The position numbers and the translations under genes were made by a program. Under the pieces are notes generated by a model. It worked only from the letters and a program-made list of their open reading frames with translations, ran no database searches and had not been told where the DNA came from. This document shows positions 27,430-36,006 of a stretch of DNA of 64,000 bases, piece after piece. The DNA is from Azospirillaceae bacterium (GTDB lineage Bacteria > Pseudomonadota > Alphaproteobacteria > Azospirillales > Azospirillaceae): positions 1-64,000 of the forward strand of contig DASQNC010000068.1 in assembly GCA_035645145.1 (NCBI GenBank), in the 5' to 3' direction. Position 1 is the stretch's first letter; every line of letters begins with the position of its first letter.

Positions 27430-28560
27430 TCAGGCGGCGACCGGATCCGCCGGCGAACGCGAACGGTCGAGGCGCGGCAGGACCGGGGGGGTGAACTCGG
27501 CCGACCACAACGCCTGCCGCTCGGTCACATCGAGATGGGCGAAGAAGGGCGGGACGGGCAGTTCGCGGTTTCCGGCCGCCACCTTGTCGATCAGGAACAG
27601 CGGACGGCGCCGGGCTTCCGTGACCAGGCGACCGAGGTATTCGCCCATGATGCCCAGGACCAGGAGCTGGACACAGGCGAAGAAGGACATGGTCCCCATG
27701 AGGCTCGTCCATCCGGCGATCGCGTCGTCGACCATCCAGCTGTACAGCGCGTAGCCCATGAGCCCGAAGGTCACGGGGGCCAGCAGCAGCGCGAGATGGC
27801 TGGCGACGCGCAACGGCACCGTCGAGAAGGACGTCACCGCGTCGGCGGCAAGACGCAGCATCCGCCGCAGCGTATACGTCGTGGACCCGGCGAACCGTTC
27901 GCACCGCGCATAGGGGAGCGGCACCTGCCGGAACCCGACCCAGCTCACCATGCCCCGCAGGTAGCGGTGCTGCTCGGGCATGCTGGCCAGCGCGTCGGCC
28001 ACGCGGCGGCTGATCATGCGGAAATCGTTGGCGCCCGACGGCATGTGGGTGTCGGTGATGGCGCCGATCAGGCGGTAGAAGGCACGGGCCGACACATTCT
28101 TGAACCACGACTCCGAATCGTCGTCGATCCGCTGCCCGTACACGACTTCGGCGCCGTCCTCCATCAGGCGCAGCATGTCGGGGATGACCTCCGGCGGGTG
28201 CTGCAGGTCCGCATCCATCATCAGGATGCGCCGTCCCCTGGCCACCGCCAGGCCGGCCGTCAGGGCCAATTGCTGTCCGTGGTTGCGCGCCAGCCGCACG
28301 CCGAGCACCTGCTCGTCCCCTTGGGCGAGTCCGGCGATCGCGTTCCACGTCCCGTCCTTCGACCCGTCGTCGACCAGGATGAGTTCGTAGGACGAGCCGA
28401 GGATGGGCCGGCAGACGTCCGTCACACGGCGGTGGAGTTCCGCGAGGTTCCCGCTTTCATTGTAGCAGGGAACGACGATCGACAGCTCGGGTGGGCACGC
28501 GGCGGCAGGGCGTGTGTCGGACTTGTTCTGCAGGTCGAAGATCATGTCCATGACCGCCAT
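27430..28560 (-). CDS. GT2 polyprenyl-phosphate glycosyltransferase (DPM1/GtrB/ArnC type)
   Basis: 376 residues. The GT-A domain starts with ELSIVVPCYNESGNLAELHR and has ILVDDGSKDGT, the DxD-like MMDADLQHPPEV and the NDFRMISRRV block. Two C-terminal membrane helices (about 240-262 and 275-300) anchor it. Such enzymes load glucose, mannose or a related sugar from a nucleotide donor onto a polyprenyl phosphate at the cytoplasmic face. It is upstream of and co-oriented with the ArnT-like gene, and divergent from the GtrA-type gene, its usual functional partner. Confidence 0.88.
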   Translation of the reverse strand: MAVMDMIFDLQNKSDTRPAAACPPELSIVVPCYNESGNLAELHRRVTDVCRPILGSSYELILVDDGSKDGTWNAIAGLAQGDEQVLGVRLARNHGQQLALTAGLAVARGRRILMMDADLQHPPEVIPDMLRLMEDGAEVVYGQRIDDDSESWFKNVSARAFYRLIGAITDTHMPSGANDFRMISRRVADALASMPEQHRYLRGMVSWVGFRQVPLPYARCERFAGSTTYTLRRMLRLAADAVTSFSTVPLRVASHLALLLAPVTFGLMGYALYSWMVDDAIAGWTSLMGTMSFFACVQLLVLGIMGEYLGRLVTEARRRPLFLIDKVAAGNRELPVPPFFAHLDVTERQALWSAEFTPPVLPRLDRSRSPADPVAA

Positions 28561-28773
28561 ACCTTTCGATAGAGGTTGGCGGCATCATGGAATCGAATTC
28601 GCACGGAACCTTATCTTATTGGGGGTTAAATTCCCGGAATTCGTGGGTGTGGCTTGCCAGAGCAGTGCAACCCTTGCGGACAGGGTGTCCCCCTTCGGGA
28701 GTTTTCGAATGTGGATTTGCCCGTCCTGATCGCGCGGCGGCATACATGGCGCACACGCTGCCCCGGTGCCGCC

Positions 28774-29190
28774 ATGACGACAGGCTCCATCCCTTATCCC
28801 CCGCGCCTGCCCCGTTCGTTGATCCGTTTCGGAACGGTCGGCGTGGCCAATTCCGCCACCGATTATTTCCTGTTCATGGCATTGCGGGCCGCCGGGTTCG
28901 GCCTGGTTCCCGCCAATGCCCTCGCCTACGGCTTGGCGACGGTGCAGAGCTTTGCGCTGAACAAGCGGTGGACCTTCGGTGACGATGCCGCGGGGGCGGC
29001 GGCGTTGCGTCAGTTCGGGCTGTTTGCCGGGATCAATCTGGTCAGCCTCGGGATCTCGACCCTTACCGTCTGGAATGCATCGCAGGTGGTGTCCGAAGGG
29101 GCCGCGAAGCTCCTGGCGATCGCCGCCGGTTTCGTCTGGAACTATGTGTTCAGCCGCCTGCTGGTCTTCCGCGGGGGCCGTGGCCAATGA
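28774..29190 (+). CDS. GtrA-family membrane protein
   Basis: 138 residues with four membrane helices. LIRFGTVGVANSATDYFLFM and the conserved QSFALNKRWTF, then GFVWNYVFSRLLVF near the end, are GtrA signatures. GtrA proteins are thought to flip polyprenyl-phosphate sugars, or to anchor complexes as proposed for mycobacterial Rv3789 in the arabinan pathway. The start at 28774 is the first ATG before the homology. The stop overlaps the ChbG-like start (ATGA). Likely partner of the divergent GT2 gene. Confidence 0.85.
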   Translation: MTTGSIPYPPRLPRSLIRFGTVGVANSATDYFLFMALRAAGFGLVPANALAYGLATVQSFALNKRWTFGDDAAGAAALRQFGLFAGINLVSLGISTLTVWNASQVVSEGAAKLLAIAAGFVWNYVFSRLLVFRGGRGQ

Positions 29191-30083
29191 CGCACGCGGT
29201 CCTCGGCGCGCCGACCGGCACGGCCCCCCATGCGCGGTCCGGGCGGGCGGGCATTCCGTTCGTCCTGTGCGCGGACGATTACGCCCTGTCGCCCGGTGTC
29301 AGCCGGGCCATCCTGGATCTGCTCGAACGCGGGCGGCTGTCGGCGACCTCCTGCATGTCCATCCGCCCGGAATGGGCGCGGCATGCATCCTGGCTGCGTT
29401 CGTACGTGGGACGGGTGGATCTCGGCCTCCACTTCACGCTGACGGACCACCGCCCCCTTGGCCCCATGCCCCGCCTCGCCCCCGGCGGACGGTTGCCGAC
29501 GCTTGGCGGACTGCTCCGCCTCGCCTTCGCCGGTCGGTTGGATCCCGAGGAAATCGCCGCGGAACTCGACCGGCAGCTTGCGGCGTTCGTGGCGCACCTG
29601 GGGCATCCGCCCGACTATGTCGATGGCCACCAGCACGTCCACCAGCTTCCCGTGGTGCGCGACGTCCTGGTCCGCCGTTTGGCCGGCAGCGGGAGCTATG
29701 TGCGCCTGTGCGCGGAACGGCCCGCCACCATCGTGCGCCGCGGCGTGGCGGTGCCGAAAGCCCTGTTCATCGCCGGATTGGGCTTGGGTTTGCGGCGCCT
29801 GCTGGTCCGCCATGGGATCCGGCACAATGCGGGATTCGGCGGGGTCTACGCTTTCGATACGCGGGCGTCGTTCGGGCACCTGTTCGAGCGCTTCGTCCAT
29901 GGCATTGGACCGGGTGCACTGGTGATGTGCCATCCCGGCTTTCCCGACGACGTATTGCGCGAGGTGGACCGGCTGGTGGAGCCGCGACTGCCGGAGCACC
30001 GCTGGCTCGCCGGGCCCGGCTTCCGGGACCTGCTCGACCGTCACGGGTTGCGCTTGGCGCGATTGGTGGATTGCGGACGATAG
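29187..30083 (+). CDS. ChbG/HpnK (YdjC)-family carbohydrate deacetylase
   Basis: 298 residues. The metal-binding and catalytic pattern is visible: VLCADDYALSPGVSRAI (N-terminal Asp pair), VDLGLHFTLTDHRPL (His) and DYVDGHQHVHQLP (His pair). The end has GALVMCHPGFPDD. The family removes acetyl groups from N-acetylated sugars and also includes hopanoid-side-chain and glycolipid deacetylases. It is translationally coupled to the GtrA-type gene, so its substrate is probably a polyprenyl- or lipid-linked aminosugar of the same glycan. Confidence 0.85.
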   Translation: MTHAVLGAPTGTAPHARSGRAGIPFVLCADDYALSPGVSRAILDLLERGRLSATSCMSIRPEWARHASWLRSYVGRVDLGLHFTLTDHRPLGPMPRLAPGGRLPTLGGLLRLAFAGRLDPEEIAAELDRQLAAFVAHLGHPPDYVDGHQHVHQLPVVRDVLVRRLAGSGSYVRLCAERPATIVRRGVAVPKALFIAGLGLGLRRLLVRHGIRHNAGFGGVYAFDTRASFGHLFERFVHGIGPGALVMCHPGFPDDVLREVDRLVEPRLPEHRWLAGPGFRDLLDRHGLRLARLVDCGR

Positions 30084-30426
30084 GTATGTCGGAGCGGTCG
30101 AGCCCCGGCGTTCGTTCGCGCCCTTTGAGGTACCCTGTCCATTTCCCCTGCAACCGTTTTGATCCGCCCATGAACGCGCCGCATGTTTCCGCGGCGTCAA
30201 ATCGGATGTAGGATTCAAAAAATATTGGCGCGGATCCGGCCGGCCATAGGGCTGCGTGTGCAAGTGACCCTGATGGCCACGGTTCGATGCCCTGTCGACC
30301 GGCTCCTGGGCCGCCGCACGGTGTGCGTATCAACTTTTATCTTGTTCGGGGACCCCGAGCCCCGAAACCGCGCCACGCCCGTGGAATGAGGTGAGCGTAC
30401 CGAAACCCAAGCAAGGGAGCATTGCC
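30084..30426. other. Intergenic stretch after the glycan island
   Basis: No gene is supported. A small hairpin (CGCCGC at 30177-30182 with GCGGCG at 30191-30196) may end the deacetylase transcript. An AT-rich patch at 30197-30225 and another near 30330 (TCAACTTTTATCTTG) may be promoter elements for the DUF1326 gene. Confidence 0.4.
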
Positions 30427-31059
30427 ATGGCACAGGTTGATTGGCGCCTGGAAGGTGAATGGATCAAGAATTGCACCTGTGCCTTCGGTTGTCCTTGCGA
30501 CTTCAATGCGAGACCTACGAACGGCGATTGCAAGGGCTTTCTGGGGATGCGGATCACCAGGGGGAATTTCAACGAGACGAAGCTCGACGGCTTGGGTTTC
30601 TTCGTCACGGTCCGGTTCCCCGGCCCCCTTCACGAAGGCAACGGCGAGGTGCAGCCGATCATCGACGAGCGGGCCACTCCGGAGCAGCGCGAAGCGCTCC
30701 TCGGCATCCTGTCGGGGCAGAACTCGGCCGAAGGTACGCTGTTCCACATCTTCAGCCTGATCGTGACCAAGATGCACGACCCGATCTTCGCGCCCATGGA
30801 ATTCCGCTTCGACAAGGAAGGCCGGACGGCGCGCCTGACCGTTCCCGGGGTGTTGGAGAGCGAGGTCCAACCGATCCGGAATCCCGTCACGGGCGCGGAG
30901 CACCGTATCCGGGTGGTGATGCCCGAGGGCTTCGAGCATATCGAGGGCGAGGTCGCCGCGTGCGACATCCGCAGCACGGGGGCGATCAAGTTCGAGACGA
31001 AGGGGACGCACAGCACACTCGCGCACGTCGTCCAGACCCCCCAGGGGGTCGCCGCCTAG
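30427..31059 (+). CDS. DUF1326 domain protein
   Basis: 210 residues, a soluble protein with no signal peptide. It opens with VDWRLEGEWIKNCTCAFGCPCDFNARPTNGDCKG; the closely spaced Cys residues (CTCAFGCPC and a later Cys) are the DUF1326 hallmark and suggest metal or redox binding. The start has AAGGGAG upstream. DUF1326 genes are very often next to DUF2182 genes, as here (74-base gap), implying a joint function. The biochemical role is unknown. Confidence 0.88.
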   Translation: MAQVDWRLEGEWIKNCTCAFGCPCDFNARPTNGDCKGFLGMRITRGNFNETKLDGLGFFVTVRFPGPLHEGNGEVQPIIDERATPEQREALLGILSGQNSAEGTLFHIFSLIVTKMHDPIFAPMEFRFDKEGRTARLTVPGVLESEVQPIRNPVTGAEHRIRVVMPEGFEHIEGEVAACDIRSTGAIKFETKGTHSTLAHVVQTPQGVAA

Positions 31060-31132
31060 AGCGCCGCCCCCTCCTTCTGCCGGTTGCCGGCCGGGAGAGG
31101 GGAGGCATCCCAAGTCCGGCGGGGGATTTGCG

Positions 31133-31915
31133 ATGTCCGACGTCTCCACCCTCGAACACGTGCTGCGCCGGGATCGCGTCGTCGTGACCGGCGGTCTGGC
31201 CGGTGTCGTCCTGCTGTCGTGGCTCCATCTCGTCCGGGGCGCCGGCATGGACATGCACGCCATGGGCGACATGGTCATGCCGATGGCCATGTCGGCATGG
31301 ACACCCGGTTACTTCATGCTCGTCGCCTCCATGTGGGCGGTGATGATGGCCGCGATGATGCTGCCGAGTGCGGCGCCGATGATCCTGCTCTATGCCACCG
31401 TCGCGCGCCGGCGCCGGGCACGGGGCGAGGTCGTGGCGGCCACCGGCGTGTTCGCGCTCGCCTATCTCGCCGTATGGGCGGCATTCAGCGTCGGTGCCGC
31501 GGCGTTGCAATGGGGGCTGGACGCGGCGGCCCTGCTGTCGCCCATGATGGCGACGACGAGCGTCGCGGTCGCCGGCCTCGCGCTCGTCGCGGCCGGCGCC
31601 TACCAGTTCACGCCGCTCAAGCAGGCCTGCCTTCGCCAGTGCCGTTCACCCCTGGATTTCGTCATCGGCCACTGGCGCGAGGGTGCGCGCGGCGCCTTCG
31701 TCATGGGGGGGCGCCACGGGCTGTTCTGTCTCGGCTGCTGCTGGATGCTGATGCTGGTGCTGTTCGTCGGCGGCGTGATGAACCTGCTGTGGGTCGGGGG
31801 AATCGCCCTCCTCGTCCTGGCGGAGAAAACGGCACCGGGGAACCGTTGGCTCAGCGCGCTCGTTGGCGCCGGCCTGTGCGTCTGGGGGGGCGCAACCTTG
31901 CTGTCGCTGGCCTGA
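31133..31915 (+). CDS. DUF2182 membrane protein (putative metal-binding)
   Basis: 260 residues with six or seven membrane helices. The N-terminal loop after helix one is rich in Met and His (GMDMHAMGDMVMPMAM), and helix two begins MWAVMMAAMMLPSAAPMILLY, the conserved motif of DUF2182. Further on are CLRQCRSPL and GLFCLGCCWMLM. Methionine, histidine and cysteine clusters point to copper or another soft metal. It pairs with the preceding DUF1326 gene. No experimental function is known to me. Confidence 0.87.
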   Translation: MSDVSTLEHVLRRDRVVVTGGLAGVVLLSWLHLVRGAGMDMHAMGDMVMPMAMSAWTPGYFMLVASMWAVMMAAMMLPSAAPMILLYATVARRRRARGEVVAATGVFALAYLAVWAAFSVGAAALQWGLDAAALLSPMMATTSVAVAGLALVAAGAYQFTPLKQACLRQCRSPLDFVIGHWREGARGAFVMGGRHGLFCLGCCWMLMLVLFVGGVMNLLWVGGIALLVLAEKTAPGNRWLSALVGAGLCVWGGATLLSLA

Positions 31916-31976
31916 TGGGGCGTCCGTACCGCCACGGCTCTCGACGGGTTTGTCCCGCGGACCCTAGACTCCGCCC

Positions 31977-33095
31977 ATGCGGCTGGTCCTTCTCGGCGCG
32001 GGGCACGCGCACCTCTACACGCTGAAGCGGCTGTCCCGGATCACCGGGCGCGGCCATGATGCCGTGCTCGTGGCGCCGGATGCGTTCTGGTATTCGGGCC
32101 TTGCGACGGGAATGCTGGGCGGGCGGTATCCGCCCGCCCTGGATCAGGTGGATGTCGCCACCCTGGCCCGCCGCGGCGGCGGGCGGTTCGTCCAGGCCCG
32201 CGCCGTGGCGATGGATCCCATGGCGCGTCGGGTCCACCTGGATGGGGGCGGCACCATCCCCTTCGACGTGTTGTCGGTGGCGCTCGGCAGCGAACCGCCG
32301 GAGCTGCCGGGGGGCGCCGATGATCCCCGCGTCTACCCTGCGAAGCCGATCCCGCGCCTGCGCGATCTGCGGGCGGATCTGGAGGCTCGCTTCGCCGATG
32401 CCCGGGGCCGCCGGCGTGCCGTGCGGGTCGTGGTGGCGGGCGGCGGGGCGACGGCGTTCGAAATCGCGGCGAACATCGCCCGGCTGGCGGAAGTCGGGGA
32501 CGGTTGCGCCGATATCGCCATTCTCGCAGGAGGACGCCCTCTTGCGCAGCTTCCCGCCCCCGCGGCCGCGGCCGTGATCGCGAACCTGCGGGGGCGTGGC
32601 ATCACGGTCCGCGCGGATGCGCGGGTTGCGCGGATCGAGCCCGGCGGCGCCGTGCTGACCGATGGGACGCGTGTCCCCTTCGACGTGCTGGTGAACGCCA
32701 CCGGCCTTCGGCCGAATCCGCTGCTTGCGGCGGCCGGCCTGCCGGTGGACGGACGGGGCGCCATGGTGGTGGACGCGTGCCTGCGGTCGCCTGCCGACCC
32801 GGGCATCCTCGGCGCTGGGGACTGCATCGCATTGCAAGGTCACGAACTGCCGAAGGTCGGCGTTTACGCCGTCCGTGAAGCGCCGGTGCTGTTTGCGAAC
32901 CTGCTGGCCGCCTTGGGGGCCGGATCGCCAAGGCCGTTCCGTCCGCAGCGGGTCTATTTGTGGATCATGAACCTGGGCGACGGCACCGGCCTGGCCGTGC
33001 GGGGTGGTTTTTGGTGGCGGGGCCGCACGGCCTTGCACCTGAAGGATTGGCTCGACCGGCGTTTCCTGTCCACCTACCGGCCGGGCCCGACGTGA
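31977..33095 (+). CDS. FAD-dependent pyridine nucleotide-disulfide oxidoreductase, NDH-2/SelD-N-like
   Basis: 372 residues. The FAD motif is LVLLGAGHAHLYTL at the N-terminus, a second Rossmann motif is VRVVVAGGGATAFEIAANIA, and FAD-binding GILGAGDCIAL lies near 280. GAGHAH with a histidine, and the C-terminal RVYLWIMNLGDGTGLAVRGG, match the group related to type II NADH dehydrogenases and to the flavoprotein domain fused to some SelD proteins. There is no redox-active CxxC. It lies 61 bases after the DUF2182 gene, so it may supply electrons to the same system. Substrate unknown. Confidence 0.8.
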   Translation: MRLVLLGAGHAHLYTLKRLSRITGRGHDAVLVAPDAFWYSGLATGMLGGRYPPALDQVDVATLARRGGGRFVQARAVAMDPMARRVHLDGGGTIPFDVLSVALGSEPPELPGGADDPRVYPAKPIPRLRDLRADLEARFADARGRRRAVRVVVAGGGATAFEIAANIARLAEVGDGCADIAILAGGRPLAQLPAPAAAAVIANLRGRGITVRADARVARIEPGGAVLTDGTRVPFDVLVNATGLRPNPLLAAAGLPVDGRGAMVVDACLRSPADPGILGAGDCIALQGHELPKVGVYAVREAPVLFANLLAALGAGSPRPFRPQRVYLWIMNLGDGTGLAVRGGFWWRGRTALHLKDWLDRRFLSTYRPGPT

Positions 33096-33298
33096 CGCAT
33101 CCGCCGCACGGAGGGGCCAGGCCATGGCAGACCGGCACCGACCCGATCTACCCTTTGGTCTATATGCTGAAAGAGGAGGCCCCTACCCATAACGTCGATC
33201 TGCGAGCGGTTGCAAAAATAGGTACAACTGCCATGAAGCGTTAGTCTACCATCCCTTAGAGTCCTCCCCACTGTGGGGAAACGGACCGAAGGCCGTCC

Positions 33299-34336
33299 AT
33301 GCCGAAGCCCTGTCCTGGCTTGTCCGCTCAAAACGTACGACGCACGGCCCGTGCCGGTGCGCTCGCCGGTTTGTTTGCGGCTGTCCTTCTCGCCGCCCTG
33401 CCGCCGCGCCCTGCCGTCGCGTCCGATACCCTCTTGCGCATCGGCTCGGGCGGAGTCGGCGGGACGTACCATCCCATTGCGGTTCTGCTGGCCCGTGGTT
33501 TGAGTGGCATCGATTGCCCCAGCTCCGCGGATTGCGGCATTCCCAACGTGCTCGCGGTCGCGCAGGCGTCGAATGGATCGGTCGCCAACGTCGAAGCGCT
33601 TGCCGGCAAGCGGATCGAGCTGGGCATCGCACAGGGCAACGTGGCCCACCACGCGTTCAACGGCACGGGCCCCTTCGCGGGCCGCCCGGCGAACGACCTC
33701 CGCGCCATCGGCGCCCTGTACATCGAGGCGCTGCACGTCGTCGCCCGGCGCGACAGCGGGATCAGCCGCTTCGAGGATCTGCGCGGTCGGCGTGTTTCCT
33801 TGGACGAACCGGGATCGGGAACCCTGGATGACGCCCGGCTCGCGCTCGGCGTCCACGGCATGGCCGAGGGCGACGTTTCCGCGGAATACATGAAGCCCGA
33901 CCTGGCGCTGGCCCGGATGCGGGACAACCGCCTGGATGTGTTCTTCATCATGGCCGGCGCACCGGTTCCGGCCATCGCGTCCGCCGCCGACGAGGTTCCG
34001 TTGACGCTGGTTCCGATCGCCGGCCGGGCCGCCGACGCACTGGTCGCCCACTCGCCCTACTACGCGAAGACCACGATCCCGGCATCCGCGTACCAGCTGG
34101 ACGCGGATGCGCCGACGGTGGGAACGGGGGCCCTCCTGCTGGTGCGCGCCGATCTGCCGGATGCCCTGGTCGAGGCCGTGACCCGTATGCTTTGGTCGGA
34201 GCGCATGCTGGCGCTCCTCGTGGAGGGACACCCCAAGGGCCGGGAAGTCCGGCCCGAGCGCGCGCTGGACGGCGTGTCGATCCCCCTCCATGCGGGGGCG
34301 GAGCGCTACTATCGCGAAATCGGCCGCTGGCGATGA
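33299..34336 (+). CDS. Orphan TAXI-family (TRAP-associated) solute-binding protein
   Basis: 345 residues with a signal peptide (GALAGLFAAVLLAALPP, cleavage near AVAS-DT at about 42). LRIGSGGVGGTYHPIAVLLARGL is the TAXI family signature, and LRGRRVSLDEPGSGT another conserved block. The usual fused TRAP membrane subunit is absent. The stop codon overlaps the start of a histidine kinase gene (ATGA), so the two are translated together. This is strong evidence for a sensory rather than a transport role. The Cys pair in IDCPSSADCG may form a disulphide. Ligand not predicted; known TAXI members bind glutamate or similar. Confidence 0.87.
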   Translation: MPKPCPGLSAQNVRRTARAGALAGLFAAVLLAALPPRPAVASDTLLRIGSGGVGGTYHPIAVLLARGLSGIDCPSSADCGIPNVLAVAQASNGSVANVEALAGKRIELGIAQGNVAHHAFNGTGPFAGRPANDLRAIGALYIEALHVVARRDSGISRFEDLRGRRVSLDEPGSGTLDDARLALGVHGMAEGDVSAEYMKPDLALARMRDNRLDVFFIMAGAPVPAIASAADEVPLTLVPIAGRAADALVAHSPYYAKTTIPASAYQLDADAPTVGTGALLLVRADLPDALVEAVTRMLWSERMLALLVEGHPKGREVRPERALDGVSIPLHAGAERYYREIGRWR

Positions 34337-35901
34337 CCGACCGGCCCGTCGACACCCTGGACCGGACTTTGGGGCTGGGGGACCACACCGTGCGTCCCCG
34401 GTCCAAGACCGTGTCCATGGAGGCCTCCACGCAGCCTGCCGGGGGGGGCGCCTTCGGCGGGGTGGTGGACTTCGGCGCGGCACTGGGGTCGTGGCGCCGG
34501 CTGTTGACGCGATACCCCAGGCGGCTCGCCGCCGCCGCCACGGCCGTCTTCTGCGCCATCCTCGTTCTCATGTCCGGCCTGAGCGTCTGGTACGTGGACA
34601 GCCGTCTGAGCACGGTTGCCGATCGGTTGCCCGTCGCCATCCTCGAACAGCAACGCGTCATCATGAGCGCCATCGCCGGGTTGGAAGACCTGGCGCTTGC
34701 ATTGCGCAGCGCACGCCATGAGAGGACGCCGGTGGCGTTGGAGCGCGCCGGCCGGACTTTGGCCACGGCCGAGCAGAACATCGCCGCGCTGCGCGACTCC
34801 TTCAATTTCGACAATCTGGTGGGCGCGGCCTCGGTGCATGCGACCGCCAACCCGGCCCTGATCGACGTACGCCTGTGGCTGCGCCAGGGCGTCGGGGGAA
34901 TGGCTCCGAACCATCCGACGGTGCTGGCGCTGGCCGACATGCGGATCGAAGAGGCGCTGCACCTGTCCCGATCGAGGCTCGGCCAGGCGCAGGGCCGCGC
35001 GATCGAGGCGTTGCGCAACCAGTCCGAGGAGCTGCGCACCTTCGAACGGGGCGCGACGGCGGCCATCGTCCTCGCCGGCGGCTTGGCGGTCCTGTCCACG
35101 CTGCTCGTCTTCCTGCGGTCGGAGGAACGGCGGCGGACGGAGGCCCTGCTCCGCCGGGCCAAGAACCAGGCCGAGGAGGCGAGCCGGGCGAAATCGCGCT
35201 TCCTCGCGAACATGAGCCACGAGCTGCGGACGCCTTTGAACGCCATCCTCGGGTTTTCCGAAATCATCCGCGACGGGTTGGGGGGAGCGGGGGAGCTGGA
35301 ACGATGCCGTTCCTACGCCGGCGACATCCACACCTCGGGCCGGCACCTGCTGGCGATCGTCAACGACGTGCTGGATCTGGCGAAGATCGAGGCCGGCAAG
35401 TACGAGGTCGAGTGCCGCCCGATCCAGCTCGAGACCGCGGTGCGCGCCGCCATCCGGACGGTGGCCCCCCGCGCCGAGAAGGAAAAGATCGTCCTGGCCG
35501 CGGATGTGGATCCTGCGCTGGCCGTCTCCGGCGACGAGCGGGCCCTTCGCCAGATCCTCATCAACCTGCTGGGCAATGCGGTCAAGTTCACCCCCTCCGG
35601 TGGGGCGGTCAGCGTATCGGCCTGCATGGACGAGGTCGGGCATGTGGTCCTGAAGATCACGGACACCGGCGTCGGCATTCCCGAGGACGACCTGGACCGC
35701 GTGCTGGCCCCCTTCGAACAGGCGGACGTCGGAACGGCGCGCCGCTACGATGGCACCGGCCTGGGGCTGCCGCTGTCGAAGTCGTTGACCGAACTGCAGG
35801 GCGGCACGCTCTCCCTGGCGTCCAAGCCCGGCGCCGGGACGTGCGTGCAGATCCGCCTGCCCGGCGCCGAGGCCGTGCCGCAGGCCTCCCTGGTATCCTA
35901 A
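34333..35901 (+). CDS. Membrane sensor histidine kinase coupled to the TAXI binding protein
   Basis: 522 residues. Membrane helices at about 65-88 and 241-261 enclose an all-helical periplasmic domain of about 150 residues. The cytoplasmic part has HisKA with His296 in SHELRTPLNAILG, the N box ILINLLGNAVKF and G boxes DTGVGI and GTGLGLPLSK. No PAS and no receiver domain. The start is the ATG overlapping the binding-protein stop. No response regulator gene is nearby. The first 60 residues form an unusually long cytoplasmic N-terminus. Confidence 0.9.
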   Translation: MTDRPVDTLDRTLGLGDHTVRPRSKTVSMEASTQPAGGGAFGGVVDFGAALGSWRRLLTRYPRRLAAAATAVFCAILVLMSGLSVWYVDSRLSTVADRLPVAILEQQRVIMSAIAGLEDLALALRSARHERTPVALERAGRTLATAEQNIAALRDSFNFDNLVGAASVHATANPALIDVRLWLRQGVGGMAPNHPTVLALADMRIEEALHLSRSRLGQAQGRAIEALRNQSEELRTFERGATAAIVLAGGLAVLSTLLVFLRSEERRRTEALLRRAKNQAEEASRAKSRFLANMSHELRTPLNAILGFSEIIRDGLGGAGELERCRSYAGDIHTSGRHLLAIVNDVLDLAKIEAGKYEVECRPIQLETAVRAAIRTVAPRAEKEKIVLAADVDPALAVSGDERALRQILINLLGNAVKFTPSGGAVSVSACMDEVGHVVLKITDTGVGIPEDDLDRVLAPFEQADVGTARRYDGTGLGLPLSKSLTELQGGTLSLASKPGAGTCVQIRLPGAEAVPQASLVS

Positions 35902-36006
35902 CCGGTCCCGCATCCGTTTACCCGGTGGACCGGGCACCCGCCGGGCACCCGGGGCGGTGCCACGGGCCGGCGGCCGGCACGTCAAGAAGCTTGGACCGGT
36001 TCCACC

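Noticed and set aside
30177-30196. CGCCGC/GCGGCG hairpin after the deacetylase gene as a terminator
   Set aside because: Only six base pairs and no T tract; mentioned as a possibility within the intergenic entry but not called.
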